DNA of 38,062 nt from assembly GCA_900018345.1 (NCBI GenBank), contig FCNA01000058.1, positions 1 to 38,062 of the forward strand, in the 5' to 3' direction. Below are positions 1 to 7,038 of this stretch, piece after piece (position 1 is the first letter of the stretch; every line of letters begins with the position of its first letter). Position numbers and translations under genes: made by a program. This DNA is from Clostridiales bacterium CHKCI006. Lineage in GTDB: Bacteria; Bacillota_I; Bacilli_A; Erysipelotrichales; Coprobacillaceae. A model generated the notes under the pieces. That model saw only the letters and a list, made by a program, of their open reading frames with translations, was not told the DNA's origin and made no database searches.

Positions 1-2
1 GG

Positions 3-119
3 GCTGGGTTGGGTCTTGCGATTGCTAAAACCATTGTTGAGTGGCATCACGGGACCATTACAGTCGAAAGCCATGATGAGCGGATCATTTTTACGGTTAC
101 ACTGCCGCAATTGTCATGA
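3..119 (+). CDS. Sensor histidine kinase, C-terminal end only (VanS-like by position)
   Basis: The first 117 bases read as an open frame that begins before the window and ends in TGA. The peptide begins AGLGLAIAKTIVEWHHG and continues to a typical kinase tail ending TLPQLS. GLGLAIAK matches the G2 box of the HATPase_c domain, so this is the end of the ATP-binding domain of a two-component sensor kinase. It lies directly upstream of vanG, where vanS lies in vanG-type clusters (with vanY and vanW between them in some), so a VanS role is an inference from position. The sensor domain and the response regulator lie outside the window. Confidence 0.8.
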   Translation, partial: AGLGLAIAKTIVEWHHGTITVESHDERIIFTVTLPQLS

Positions 120-170
120 ATTTGTCAGAATTAGGCAAGAAAGCTTTCATAAAATGAGGATGATTCCTTT

Positions 171-230
171 AAAATACACACTTTTCTTTTTGATACCATG
201 GAGGTGTCAAAGAAAAGTGTGTTTTATTTT
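171..230 (+). terminator. Long hairpin with U-rich tail between the kinase gene and vanG
   Basis: The arms at 176-197 and 203-222 pair over about 20 bp (ACACACTTTTCTTT against AAAGAAAAGTGTGT, then GATACC with GGTGTC through one G-U pair and a 2-nt bulge). The loop is 5 nt. TTTTATTTT follows at 222-230, and the vanG ribosome site GGAGGGAG begins at once. It could end the regulator transcript, attenuate vanG, or do both. Confidence 0.6.
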
Positions 231-243
231 GGAGGGAGTAAAG

Positions 244-1275
244 ATGAAAAAAAGAATTGTGATCTTATTTGGTGGACAGTCCAGTGAATATGCGGTCTCT
301 TTAGAAAGTGCCGCTTCGGTGATCGAACATTTAGATAAGCAGCGTTATGAACCTTACTTGATCGGAATCACGACCAAAGGAGAATGGTTCAAATATGAAG
401 GAACAACCAAGCGGATTGCTGATGATGCCTGGCAGCAGGGAAAACTGACACCCGTCGTATTGAGTCCGGCAGGTCTGTGGGAGAATGGCAAGAAGGTTCA
501 TGTCGATGCGATCCTGCCGATCATGCACGGCAAGAATGGCGAGGATGGCAGTATTCAAGGACTGATTCAGCTCAGTCATCTGCCGTTGATCGGTTGTGAT
601 GTGACCGGTTCGGCCATCTGCATGGATAAACATCGCGCCCATCAGATTGTCAGAGCGGATGGCATCCGAGTGCCTAACCACATTGCTTTATTTGCCGGTG
701 ATCCGCTGCCCGAGAACCTGAACTACCCACTCTTTGTTAAGCCCAATCGCGGGGGATCGTCACTGGGCATGAGCTATTTATTAGATGCCTCCGGTCTAGC
801 CCTGGCGGTGGACAAAGCTTTTCAATATGATGAGATGGTCCTTTTAGAAGAGGAAGTCAAGGGCTTTGAAGTGGGCTGTGCAGTGATGGGCTGCCGACAG
901 CTTGTGGCCGGTGAGGTGGATGAGATCGAAGTGGGCAGCGGGTTCTTTGATTATGTCGAAAAATATCAGCTGAAGACCGCTTCGATCCATGTGCCGGCGC
1001 GTCTGGCTCAAAATGAGCGCCAAAAGATCCAGCAGCTTGCCAAACGCATCTATCGCTTGCTTGGATGTCGTGGTTTTGCCAGGGTCGATCTCTTTGTTTT
1101 AGAAAATGGAGAGCTGGTCTTTAATGAAGTGAATACGATCCCAGGCTTTACGAGCCATAGTCGCTTTCCGTCCATGATGAAGGCAATCGGATATGATATG
1201 ACAGAATTATTGACGATCTTGATAGAGGAGGGAATCAAAGATGCAAACAGTATACTTACAGCCGTCCCAAATTAA
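244..1275 (+). CDS. vanG: D-alanine--D-serine ligase, VanG type
   Basis: ATP-grasp ligase of 343 aa that makes a D-Ala-D-X dipeptide for peptidoglycan precursors; D-Ser is the predicted second residue. The N-terminal domain starts KKRIVILFGGQSSEYAVSLE. The ATP-grasp loop VKPNRGGSSLG is at 165-175 and the metal/ligand segment NEVNTIPGFT at 294-303. The omega-loop contains EKYQLKTASIHVPA (239-252). The EKY motif is typical of VanC/VanE/VanG ligases and differs from the usual D-Ala-D-Ala ligases. The ATG at 244 is chosen because GGAGGGAG precedes it by 5 nt; the open frame continues upstream through the hairpin but is not convincing there. The end overlaps vanXY by 35 nt. With vanXY and vanT it forms the standard D-Ser resistance gene order. 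Confidence 0.9.
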   Translation: MKKRIVILFGGQSSEYAVSLESAASVIEHLDKQRYEPYLIGITTKGEWFKYEGTTKRIADDAWQQGKLTPVVLSPAGLWENGKKVHVDAILPIMHGKNGEDGSIQGLIQLSHLPLIGCDVTGSAICMDKHRAHQIVRADGIRVPNHIALFAGDPLPENLNYPLFVKPNRGGSSLGMSYLLDASGLALAVDKAFQYDEMVLLEEEVKGFEVGCAVMGCRQLVAGEVDEIEVGSGFFDYVEKYQLKTASIHVPARLAQNERQKIQQLAKRIYRLLGCRGFARVDLFVLENGELVFNEVNTIPGFTSHSRFPSMMKAIGYDMTELLTILIEEGIKDANSILTAVPN

Positions 1276-1969
1276 TCAGGGACCTCTTGTCCTGGTCAAT
1301 GCCGCACATCCTTACCAGGCTTCTCAAATCCCGGATCTAAAAAAGATCCAAAATGAACAGATGCAGACCCGTGCGGCGATGGCCCTCCAGCAGATACTGA
1401 AGCAAACCGATCGCATCTTTTGTGTCAGCGGTTACCGCAGTCATGCGACCCAGCAGGCACTCTATGAAGACTGTATCAAAGAGCGCGGCATCCAGACGGC
1501 AGCGAACTATGTGGCACTGCCCGGATGCAGCGAACATGAGACCGGCTTGGCCATGGATCTAGCGCTTAAAGGAAGCGACATTGATCTGATCTGCCCGCAT
1601 TTTCAGGATGATCCGCTTTGTGACTGGTTTAGCCGCGAAGCGGTACGACATGGCTTTATTCGCCGCTATCAAGCCAAGGATCAGGAAGTGACAGGGATTG
1701 CGGCAGAACCATGGCATTTTCGTTACGTTGGTCATCCGCATGCGGCTCTGATGGAGCGCTACGGCTGGTGTCTGGAGAATTATCATCGTATCCTGGCGCA
1801 GCATGATCTTTATGACCCATTGATCTATGTGGAAGAGGGCTGGGTCTATGAGATCTTTCTAGTCAGGTTGACACGACCCACTAGCCTCTCTTTGAGAGCC
1901 GCGGCAGCCTATATGCTTTCTGGCAATAATATAGACGGTGTAGTTATCACTGTCCGGAGAAGGGCATGA
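1241..1969 (+). CDS. vanXY: D,D-peptidase VanXY (VanY family)
   Basis: Zinc D,D-dipeptidase/D,D-carboxypeptidase of 242 aa that removes D-Ala-ending precursors so that D-Ser-ending ones dominate. The VanY signature is complete: SGYRS (63-67), SEHETGLAMD (97-106) giving zinc ligands H99 and D106, and EPWHFRYVGHP (156-166) giving catalytic E156 and zinc ligand H159. There is no signal peptide, which fits a cytoplasmic VanXY rather than a membrane-anchored VanY. The start is inside the end of vanG, preceded by GAGGAGGG. The stop overlaps the next start (ATGA), so the operon is tightly coupled. About 50 residues follow the catalytic domain. Whether it acts on dipeptide, pentapeptide or both cannot be told from sequence. 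Confidence 0.85.
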   Translation: MQTVYLQPSQINQGPLVLVNAAHPYQASQIPDLKKIQNEQMQTRAAMALQQILKQTDRIFCVSGYRSHATQQALYEDCIKERGIQTAANYVALPGCSEHETGLAMDLALKGSDIDLICPHFQDDPLCDWFSREAVRHGFIRRYQAKDQEVTGIAAEPWHFRYVGHPHAALMERYGWCLENYHRILAQHDLYDPLIYVEEGWVYEIFLVRLTRPTSLSLRAAAAYMLSGNNIDGVVITVRRRA

Positions 1970-2925
1970 TTTGGCACTATTTTGGGATCGATACGGCGCG
2001 CTTTATTGCCAGTCTATTCGTTGTGATGATCCATATCGATCCTTTTATAGAACCTTTGAATTTTGTCATGACCCGTATCTTTGGCCGTTTGGCCGTCCCA
2101 TTCTTTATGATGACCACCGGTTATTTCCTTTATCGTCGTGAACCAGAAGGCAGATGGCTGAAGACCGTCCTTCATTTGCTGAAGCTCTACGCTTTTGCCA
2201 CCCTGCTCTATTTCCCTTTAATGATCTATAGTGGTCAGCTATCTAGTCCGGGCATGTTTCTACAGGATCTGTTTTGGAATGGCACCTTCTATCATCTTTG
2301 GTATTTTCCTGCCATGATCATCGGCTTAGTCATTGTTGAAGGATTGCGTCGCTATGCTCCTGAAAAGCTCGCCTGGTTTGTTGTCATCCTGCTCTATCTG
2401 ATTGGCTTAGGTGGGGATAGCTATGGGCAATGGTTTATCTCAACGTCATTTTATGCAGGGCTAGGCAGTTGGATGGCCTATACACGAAACGGTCTTTTCT
2501 TTGCACCACTGATGATCATGTTAGGAGCCCATGCCTCCAAGTGCTGCTTAAAACCGCTGGGGATGCTGCTCTTGTTTGGGCTTTACAGCGGCGAAATGAC
2601 GCTGATTCATCAAAATGGCTGGGCTGTTCACGATGCCATGACGCTCTTTTTACCACTGATGTCATTGGCTTTATTTCAGTGGCTATTAAAACAATCATCC
2701 AAGCGTCATCTTTTACTGGCGAATCTGTCGATGTGGATCTATCTGCTTCATCCATGGTTGATTGTTATTGTCCGAGGGATGGCCAGCTTGAGCGGATTAC
2801 TGATCCTTAAAGAAAATGCGCTGATCTTGTATTTACTGACTGTCGTCGGTTCCTTAGGAGCCGGTTGGCTGATCGAAAGGGGGAGAAGAATCGATGGACA
2901 AAAGCAGAAGCTGGATAGAAATTGA
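1966..2925 (+). CDS. vanT: VanT membrane domain, acyltransferase-3 family, as a separate protein
   Basis: Polytopic membrane protein of 319 aa resembling the N-terminal half of VanT. It starts WHYFGIDTARFIASLFVVMIHID, the usual opening of acyltransferase-3 proteins, and has about ten hydrophobic segments up to residue 300. In described VanT proteins this domain, proposed to bring L-Ser to the enzyme, is fused to a racemase domain. Here the frame ends at a TAA 32 nt after the start of the racemase ORF, which is in another frame. The ATG overlaps the vanXY stop. The last residues (ERGRRIDGQKQKLDRN) lie where the linker of a fused VanT would be. Confidence 0.8.
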   Translation: MIWHYFGIDTARFIASLFVVMIHIDPFIEPLNFVMTRIFGRLAVPFFMMTTGYFLYRREPEGRWLKTVLHLLKLYAFATLLYFPLMIYSGQLSSPGMFLQDLFWNGTFYHLWYFPAMIIGLVIVEGLRRYAPEKLAWFVVILLYLIGLGGDSYGQWFISTSFYAGLGSWMAYTRNGLFFAPLMIMLGAHASKCCLKPLGMLLLFGLYSGEMTLIHQNGWAVHDAMTLFLPLMSLALFQWLLKQSSKRHLLLANLSMWIYLLHPWLIVIVRGMASLSGLLILKENALILYLLTVVGSLGAGWLIERGRRIDGQKQKLDRN

Positions 2926-3985
2926 TGAAATGGCTTTGTATCATAATGTGCAGCTGATCTCCCGCCAATTACCTCAGGAAGTTTCTATCATTGCGGTGGT
3001 CAAGGCCAATGCTTATGGACATGGCGCAGTGCCGGTTAGCCGACTTTTAAATACCTGGGGGATCACTCATTTTGCGGTAGCCACCCTGCCAGAAGCGATT
3101 GCCCTAAGAAAGGGCGGCATTCAGGGGGAGATCTTGATTTTAGGTTATACCGATCCCAGCCAGGCCGCACAACTGGTAAGCTATGATCTGACACAGACCT
3201 TGCTGGATCGAAGCTATGCCCAAAGCCTGTCTGCTGCGCGACTTCCTGTGTCATGTCATCTCGCGATGGATACAGGGATGCATCGTTTAGGGGAACAAAG
3301 TGTTTCGAAACTGCAGGCCATATGTCAGCTGCCTTACCTAAAGATGACCGGGATCTTTTCACATCTGGCCGTTCCCGATCAACTGGATCGGACCTCCAGA
3401 GCCTATACGTTAGAGCAGATTGCCTGCTTTGAACGAACGCTTCAGCAGCTTGCGAAAGCCGGTTTCCATCCTTCGATGCGCCATTTAGCCAGCAGTTATG
3501 GTTTTCTGAATTATCCGCAGGCCTGGTATGACGGGGTACGTTTGGGGCTCTGTTTATTTGGTATAGACAGTGATACCCATTCTCATCAGGCCAGCGATTA
3601 CGGGCTTTTACCAGTGCTGTCTTTAAAGAGTCGTCTGGTACTGATGCGTGATCTTGAGGCTGGTGAGAGCGTTGGTTATGGCTGCACTTATATGACCAGT
3701 CATCCTTTGCGCATGGGGGTTTTGCCCATTGGCTACGCTGATGGGATCGATCGCCGTCTTTCCAATAATGGTGAGGTCCTCATACGCGGTAAATATGCTC
3801 CAATTATCGGGCGGATCTGTATGGATCAGATGATGATCGATCTGAGTGGGATACCCGAAGCGTGTCTGGGGGATGAAGTGACACTGATTGGGCCTGGCGT
3901 ACCGGTAGAAAAGATGGCAGCCAACTGTCAGACGATCTCCAATGAGATTTTAAGTCGTCTAGGCCGTCGATTATATACGGACTAG
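2894..3985 (+). CDS. vanT: VanT racemase domain (serine racemase type), as a separate protein
   Basis: Fold-III PLP racemase of 363 aa, predicted to convert L-Ser to D-Ser for VanG. PLP lysine K37 lies in VVKANAYGHG, and the second catalytic residue is Y262 in SVGYGCTY. Aligned by eye, Asn350 (TISNEIL) takes the place of the active-site Tyr of alanine racemases (Bacillus Tyr354, in NYEV). The Tyr-to-Asn change is the known mark of VanT serine racemase activity. The ORF has its own ribosome site (GGGGGAGAAG, about 6 nt before the ATG) inside the end of the upstream membrane ORF, so two separate proteins are plausible. A +1 frameshift in a once-fused gene is the alternative. A terminator follows. 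Confidence 0.82.
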   Translation: MDKSRSWIEIDEMALYHNVQLISRQLPQEVSIIAVVKANAYGHGAVPVSRLLNTWGITHFAVATLPEAIALRKGGIQGEILILGYTDPSQAAQLVSYDLTQTLLDRSYAQSLSAARLPVSCHLAMDTGMHRLGEQSVSKLQAICQLPYLKMTGIFSHLAVPDQLDRTSRAYTLEQIACFERTLQQLAKAGFHPSMRHLASSYGFLNYPQAWYDGVRLGLCLFGIDSDTHSHQASDYGLLPVLSLKSRLVLMRDLEAGESVGYGCTYMTSHPLRMGVLPIGYADGIDRRLSNNGEVLIRGKYAPIIGRICMDQMMIDLSGIPEACLGDEVTLIGPGVPVEKMAANCQTISNEILSRLGRRLYTD

Positions 3986-4003
3986 AAGGACCATCTAAAT
4001 GAA

Positions 4004-4031
4004 AAAAACAAACCAATCAAGGTTTGTTTTT
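4004..4031. terminator. Bidirectional terminator between vanT and bioY
   Basis: Perfect 11-bp stem (AAAAACAAACC, loop AATCAA, GGTTTGTTTTT), with A-runs on one side and T-runs on the other so it can act on both strands. It overlaps the bioY stop codon. Confidence 0.8.
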
Positions 4032-4605
4032 ACTTTAAGATATTTTTCCTGACAATGGGTACCAGCTTATAAGCCGTCAAGGCCCCGAATATGCAAAGAA
4101 GGTAATCCGGAACGGCGGTGATGACAAAGCAGTTGATAAACACCAGTCCCCAACCTACAGGAACATCGATCACATAATTGCTGATGACATAGAAATAGAT
4201 CATTCCGCAAAGATAATAGAGGGCGTACCCAACGGTAGCGATAATGAGATATTGCCAGCCTTTTTTAGGAAGCCAGCGCTCGCAAAGATAGCCGATAGCG
4301 CCGGAGTTAAAGGCAAAACCTAACAGAAAGCCAAAAGTTGGACGGATCAGGTAGGCTGGTCCACCACCTGAGGCAAAAACAGGAATACCGACCAAGCCGA
4401 TCAGAAGATAGATCAGGACACTCAAAAGTCCTCTTTTTCCTCCTAATAGGAATCCTGCCAGTATGGAAAAATAATACTGTAAGGTAAAATGCATGGGCAT
4501 TGGCTGTACAGGAATGGTAATTTGTAAAAATGCACCGATAGCAATCAGCGCCGAAAACAGAGCGCAGATGACAAGATCTTGAACTCGCGATTGTTTTTTA
4601 TTCAT
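4030..4605 (-). CDS. bioY: Biotin transporter substrate-binding protein BioY
   Basis: S component of an energy-coupling-factor biotin transporter, 191 aa, about six membrane segments. Family signs are ITIPVQPMPMHFTLQ near the N-terminus, then LAGFLLGGKRG, and FASGGGPAYLIRPTFGFLLGF. The ATG at 4605 is preferred because GGAGGTG stands 6 nt before it; a longer frame upstream has no such site. No EcfA or EcfT gene is adjacent, so it would use a shared ECF module elsewhere or act alone, as some BioY proteins do. It is unrelated in role to the neighbouring van and ABC exporter genes. Confidence 0.9.
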   Translation of the reverse strand: MNKKQSRVQDLVICALFSALIAIGAFLQITIPVQPMPMHFTLQYYFSILAGFLLGGKRGLLSVLIYLLIGLVGIPVFASGGGPAYLIRPTFGFLLGFAFNSGAIGYLCERWLPKKGWQYLIIATVGYALYYLCGMIYFYVISNYVIDVPVGWGLVFINCFVITAVPDYLLCIFGALTAYKLVPIVRKNILK

Positions 4606-4649
4606 ATAAGCACCTCCGTGTATGCGTTCAATAGACATAATATGTAACC

Positions 4650-4655
4650 ATTATA
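4650..4655 (-). promoter_or_regulatory. Candidate -10 of bioY
   Basis: TATAAT on the minus strand, 45 nt before the bioY start. The -35 17 bp upstream (TTTTCA) is weak. A GGTTACA stretch next to it resembles one half of a BirA operator, but no second half was found. Confidence 0.4.
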
Positions 4656-4732
4656 CACAAAAGCGGCTTAAATGAAAAGAAATAGCTTTGTTCCGGTCGA
4701 TGACAAAATGATATCATTTTGTGAAAAGGCTC

Positions 4733-4780
4733 TTTACAATTGACAGACTATCCCTTATAATATGGTTCGTAGCCGAACAA
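4733..4780 (+). promoter_or_regulatory. marR promoter with candidate MarR operator
   Basis: TTTACA (4733-4738), a 17-bp spacer and TATAAT (4756-4761) form a good promoter. Starting 5 nt after the -10 is TTCGTAGCCGAACAA (4766-4780), which contains TTCG-N4-CGAA. The same 15-bp motif occurs twice more between marR and the ABC genes, which suggests autorepression. Confidence 0.7.
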
Positions 4781-4793
4781 TGGAGGTGGTCAA

Positions 4794-5231
4794 ATGTTTC
4801 GTGATCCTATCGGATATCGAATCAAAACGCTAAGTAATATGATGAAGCGAAACATGGAATGCCAGTTTGGACCCAGAAACGATCGGACAACCCTGATGCA
4901 GGGGTGGATCATCGGCTTCTTAAGCGATCGTGAAGAGAAAGGGCTGGAGACATTTCAGAAGGACATTGAAGAGGAGTTTTCCATCAACCGTTCGACAACT
5001 TCAGAAATGCTTAAATTGATGACAAAACGTGGTATGATCCAACGTCTGCCAGTGGCAAAGGATGCCAGGCTCAAGAAGATCGTCTTGACCGATGAGAGCC
5101 GGGCCATCAATCAACACATTGATAGGACACTGCGCGAGATGCATGCTCGTTTGACCGAAGGTTTGACAGAAACAGAGATTGAATCATTTATCGTTGTTTT
5201 GGATAAATTGATAGCCAATGCCGAAAAGTAG
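4794..5231 (+). CDS. MarR-family transcriptional regulator
   Basis: Winged-helix regulator of 145 aa. The recognition-helix region is FSINRSTTSEMLKLMTKRG (about residues 62-80), followed by the wing AKDARLKKIVLTDES and a C-terminal dimerisation helix. GGAGGTGG precedes the ATG. It lies 76 nt upstream of two ABC exporter genes on the same strand, and candidate operators sit both before it and before the transporter. It is most likely a ligand-released repressor of itself and the exporter; the ligand is unknown. Confidence 0.88.
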   Translation: MFRDPIGYRIKTLSNMMKRNMECQFGPRNDRTTLMQGWIIGFLSDREEKGLETFQKDIEEEFSINRSTTSEMLKLMTKRGMIQRLPVAKDARLKKIVLTDESRAINQHIDRTLREMHARLTEGLTETEIESFIVVLDKLIANAEK

Positions 5232-5251
5232 TGATTTATTTTTTGGCTGTA

Positions 5252-5281
5252 TTGTTCGGTAGCGAATCGTTCGGTTACGAT
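5252..5281. promoter_or_regulatory. Two tandem candidate MarR operators before the ABC genes
   Basis: TTGTTCGGTAGCGAA (5252-5266) and TCGTTCGGTTACGAT (5267-5281) lie head to tail with a 15-bp period and match at 11 of 15 positions. The reverse complement of the first (TTCGCTACCGAACAA) matches the marR promoter site at 12 of 15. They are 27-56 nt before the transporter start. Confidence 0.65.
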
Positions 5282-5307
5282 TAATTTTTAGATGGAAGGG
5301 TGGTTTA

Positions 5308-7038
5308 ATGCTAAAAACTTTGATAAGTCAGGTCAAAGAATATAAAAAAGACGCATTCTTGACAATGTTCTTTGTTATTGTCGAAGTTATTTTAGAAATT
5401 CTGATCCCATTGATGATGGCCGGTATCATTGATGAAGGAATCGAAGCCCAGAATATGAATGCTGTTTATAAATACGGGGCCATCATGTTTGTGATTGTCA
5501 TTGGTACTTTATCAACAGGCTTTCTGGCTGGTAAATATGCGGCAAGCGCTTCGACAGGGTTTGCAGCGAACTTAAGAGATGCGATGTACACCAATATTCA
5601 GACCTTCTCTTTTTCTAATATTGATAAATACAGTACGGCCGGGCTTGTCACACGTCTAACAACCGATGTGACCAATGTGCAGATGGCCTTTCAGATGATC
5701 ATTCGTATGTGTATCCGTGCACCGATGAACCTGGTGTGTGCATTGGTCATGGCGTTTATGATCCATGCTGAATTAAGCATGATCTTTGTGATTGCTATGG
5801 GATTTCTGATCATCGTCTTAGGTACGATCATGTTCTTTGCTACGCGTTATTTTAATCAGGTTTTCCCTAAATATGATGCGTTAAACGAAAGTGTTCAGGA
5901 AAATGTTGTGGCTATTCGTACTGTTAAATCTTTCGTACGTGAAAAATACGAGAACGAGAAATTTGAAAGAGCAGCCCAGAATATCTATAAGCTTTTCGTT
6001 AAAGCAGAATCTGTACTGGCTTTCAACAACCCATCCATGATGGTGGCTGTCTATGGTTGTATTTTATTACTGTCCTGGTTAGGTGCGCAAAGTGTGGTTG
6101 GGGGAACCTTATCCACCGGTGAGCTGACCACTTTATTCAGCTATATCATGAATATCCTGATGTCTTTGATGATGCTTTCGATGGCTTTTGTCATGATTAC
6201 GATGTCGCTTGCTTCTGCCCGACGTATTGCGGAAGTCATCAATGAAAAATCTGATCTGGTCAGCCCGGAAGATGCCTTAACAACGGTTCCTAACGGTGCG
6301 GTTGATTTTAATCATGTGACATTCTCATACAAGCACGGAACCGGTGAACCGGTTTTACGGGATATTGAATTACACATTCACTCCGGAGAGACCATTGGTA
6401 TTATCGGTGGTACGGGGAGTGCCAAGAGTAGTTTGGTCAATTTGATCAGCCGTCTGTATGATGTCGATCGTGGTAGTGTTGAAGTAGGCGGTCATGATGT
6501 ACGCGAGTATGATCTGGAAGTCCTGCGTAATGAAGTTGCCGTTGTTTTACAAAATAATGTCTTATTCAGCGGAACGATCCTGCAGAACTTAAGATGGGGA
6601 AATGAAAATGCCACGCTTGAAGAGTGTCAGGAAGCGTGTCGTCTGGCATGTGCGGATGAATTTATTCAGAATTTCCCTGATAAATATGACACATATATTG
6701 AACAGGGCGGAACGAATGTTTCCGGTGGGCAGAAACAGCGACTCTGTATTGCCCGTGCCCTACTGAAAAAACCAAAGATCCTGATCCTGGATGACTCCAC
6801 CAGTGCTGTCGATACAGCGACGGATGCCAGCATCCAGCAGTCCTTTGAAGAACGGATCCCCGATACGACAAAGATCATCATTTCACAGCGTGTTTCCAGC
6901 GTTCAGAATGCTGACCGCATTATTGTGCTCAATGATGGGGTTGTCGATGGATTTGATACACACGATCAGCTGGTTAAAAATAATGAGATCTATCGTACGA
7001 TCTATGAAACACAGACAAAAGGAAAGGAGGAAGCATAA
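5308..7038 (+). CDS. ABC exporter half-transporter with degenerate nucleotide site
   Basis: Type IV exporter subunit of 576 aa: six membrane segments (about 15-305), then a nucleotide-binding domain. Walker A is GGTGSAKS (367-374), the signature VSGGQ (471-475), Walker B ILILDD (491-496). The catalytic Glu after Walker B is replaced by D496 and the switch His by Q527 (IISQRV). This D/Q pair is what the degenerate member of heterodimeric exporters (TM287, LmrC, BmrC types) carries. The next gene supplies the intact partner, starting on the last base of this stop (TAATG). The likely role is efflux of hydrophobic drugs or amphiphiles under control of the MarR protein upstream. Confidence 0.92.
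   Translation: MLKTLISQVKEYKKDAFLTMFFVIVEVILEILIPLMMAGIIDEGIEAQNMNAVYKYGAIMFVIVIGTLSTGFLAGKYAASASTGFAANLRDAMYTNIQTFSFSNIDKYSTAGLVTRLTTDVTNVQMAFQMIIRMCIRAPMNLVCALVMAFMIHAELSMIFVIAMGFLIIVLGTIMFFATRYFNQVFPKYDALNESVQENVVAIRTVKSFVREKYENEKFERAAQNIYKLFVKAESVLAFNNPSMMVAVYGCILLLSWLGAQSVVGGTLSTGELTTLFSYIMNILMSLMMLSMAFVMITMSLASARRIAEVINEKSDLVSPEDALTTVPNGAVDFNHVTFSYKHGTGEPVLRDIELHIHSGETIGIIGGTGSAKSSLVNLISRLYDVDRGSVEVGGHDVREYDLEVLRNEVAVVLQNNVLFSGTILQNLRWGNENATLEECQEACRLACADEFIQNFPDKYDTYIEQGGTNVSGGQKQRLCIARALLKKPKILILDDSTSAVDTATDASIQQSFEERIPDTTKIIISQRVSSVQNADRIIVLNDGVVDGFDTHDQLVKNNEIYRTIYETQTKGKEEA

Noticed and set aside
16-243. A longer VanG reading frame that begins at 16
   Set aside because: The region codes for the kinase end in another frame and then the hairpin; the strong ribosome site and the family start point are at 244.
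4606-4670. BirA operator before bioY
   Set aside because: Only one half-site-like GGTTACA is present; the partner half at the proper distance is missing.
4740-4761. TTGACA at 4740-4745 as the -35 of marR
   Set aside because: It is only 10 bp before TATAAT; TTTACA at 4733 has the correct 17-bp spacing.
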